Shown in pieces: positions 6,188 through 6,616 of a stretch of DNA of 6,616 nucleotides. The notes under the pieces were generated by a model, which saw only the letters and a program-made list of their open reading frames with translations, was not told the DNA's origin and did no database searches. Source of the DNA: Xanthomonas translucens pv. translucens DSM 18974 (GTDB lineage Bacteria; Pseudomonadota; Gammaproteobacteria; Xanthomonadales; Xanthomonadaceae). The position numbers and the translations under genes were made by a program. The stretch covers positions 1 through 6,616 of the forward strand of contig NZ_CAPJ01000331.1 of the NCBI RefSeq assembly GCF_000331775.1, written 5' to 3'. The stretch's first letter is position 1, and each line of letters begins with the position of its first letter.

Positions 6188-6616
6188 ATGTCCGCTGCCA
6201 GACACTGTTTCCACGATGCCATCGATGCCTGCCGGCAGCGCGCGCCTGCGGTGCTGGCGGTGGTGATGGGCACGCAAGGCTCCACCTATGCCCCTGCCGG
6301 CGCGGTCGCGCTGTTCGGCGCCGATGGCGCGCAGCAGGGCTGGCTCAGCGGCGGTTGCCTGGAGCCGGAGATCGCGCGTTGCGCGGCGGCGGCGGCCGCG
6401 GCCGACGCGCTGGCGTGGATGGACATCGACACGCGCGACGATGAGGACCTGCTGTCCGGTTCGGCGGTAGGTTGCCGCGGTCGCCTACACCTGGCCTTGT
6501 TGCCGTTGCGCGCCATGCCCGGTTTCGAGCGCCTGGCGCAGGCCTGGCTGCAGCGACGCGGCGGCCTTGCCCTGGCGCTGCAGGCCGACGGGCGCCTCGC
6601 TGTGGCGGTGGCTGGC
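6188..6616 (+). CDS. XdhC/CoxI-family molybdoenzyme maturation factor (partial, 3' cut)
   Basis: The frame runs open to the window end: 143 residues of a protein that should be roughly 250-350 long. It shows the N-terminal XdhC/CoxI signature: AVLAVVMGTQGSTYAPAGA (21-39), GWLSGGCLEPEIA (51-63) and DEDLLSGSAVGCRGRL (85-100), the family's Gly-rich blocks with conserved C57 and C96. These proteins bind molybdenum cofactor in the cytosol and aid its sulfuration and insertion into xanthine dehydrogenase or aldehyde oxidase-type enzymes. The C-terminal Rossmann-like domain lies beyond the window. The start at 6188 is the first in-frame ATG compatible with the family; there is no clear Shine-Dalgarno before it, only a C8 run. 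No molybdoenzyme gene is visible, so the client is unknown; xdhAB-like or MobA-like genes may follow. An Ala-rich helix (65-75) is the only odd feature. Confidence 0.85.
   Translation, partial: MSAARHCFHDAIDACRQRAPAVLAVVMGTQGSTYAPAGAVALFGADGAQQGWLSGGCLEPEIARCAAAAAAADALAWMDIDTRDDEDLLSGSAVGCRGRLHLALLPLRAMPGFERLAQAWLQRRGGLALALQADGRLAVAVAG

Noticed and set aside
6288..6470. Short open frames over the right-end gene (6288-6470 + and 6286-6516 -)
   Set aside because: They are shadows of the xdhC-like frame that starts at 6188 and runs off the window.

Overview
The window looks like chromosomal DNA of a high-GC gammaproteobacterium of the Xanthomonadaceae (Xanthomonas or a close relative). This is an inference from GC-rich third codon positions and from the protein families, read by recall without a database search. 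No phage, plasmid, CRISPR, rRNA or tRNA signal was seen.

Left part (1-2120): a probable two-gene operon on the + strand. It holds gltX (glutamyl-tRNA synthetase) and, 16 bases downstream, zur (zinc-uptake repressor of the Fur family). All eight zinc ligands known from E. coli Zur are present. The synthetase lacks the four zinc ligands of its E. coli counterpart.

Middle (2121-3862): a convergent FucP/GluP/NagP-type sugar:H+ symporter gene on the - strand, followed by a 440-base control region. That region holds an extended -10 element for the transporter and three short palindromes. One palindrome overlaps the -10 and is the best operator candidate.

Accessory part (3863-5977): the first ~31 codons of an aldo/keto reductase gene (+) are joined tail to tail to the first 45 codons of a LysR regulator gene (-). 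This is the scar of a deletion that removed the bulk of both genes. Next come an intact cupin related to bacterial manganese hydroxynitrile lyases (+) and, convergent to it, an alpha/beta hydrolase of the non-haem chloroperoxidase family (-). The hydrolase has two credible starts, one of which adds a signal-peptide-like leader with a degenerate twin-arginine motif. Gene order suggests the cupin was once controlled by the now-truncated LysR protein.

Right end (5978-6616): a divergent intergenic region with five exact copies of a 5-base repeat and a run of eight C, then the first 143 codons of an XdhC-family molybdoenzyme maturation factor, cut by the window edge.

I found no coherent undescribed multigene system. 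The items most worth a second look are the double-stub deletion scar, the transporter operator cluster, the zinc-free GluRS beside zur, and the two-start hydrolase.
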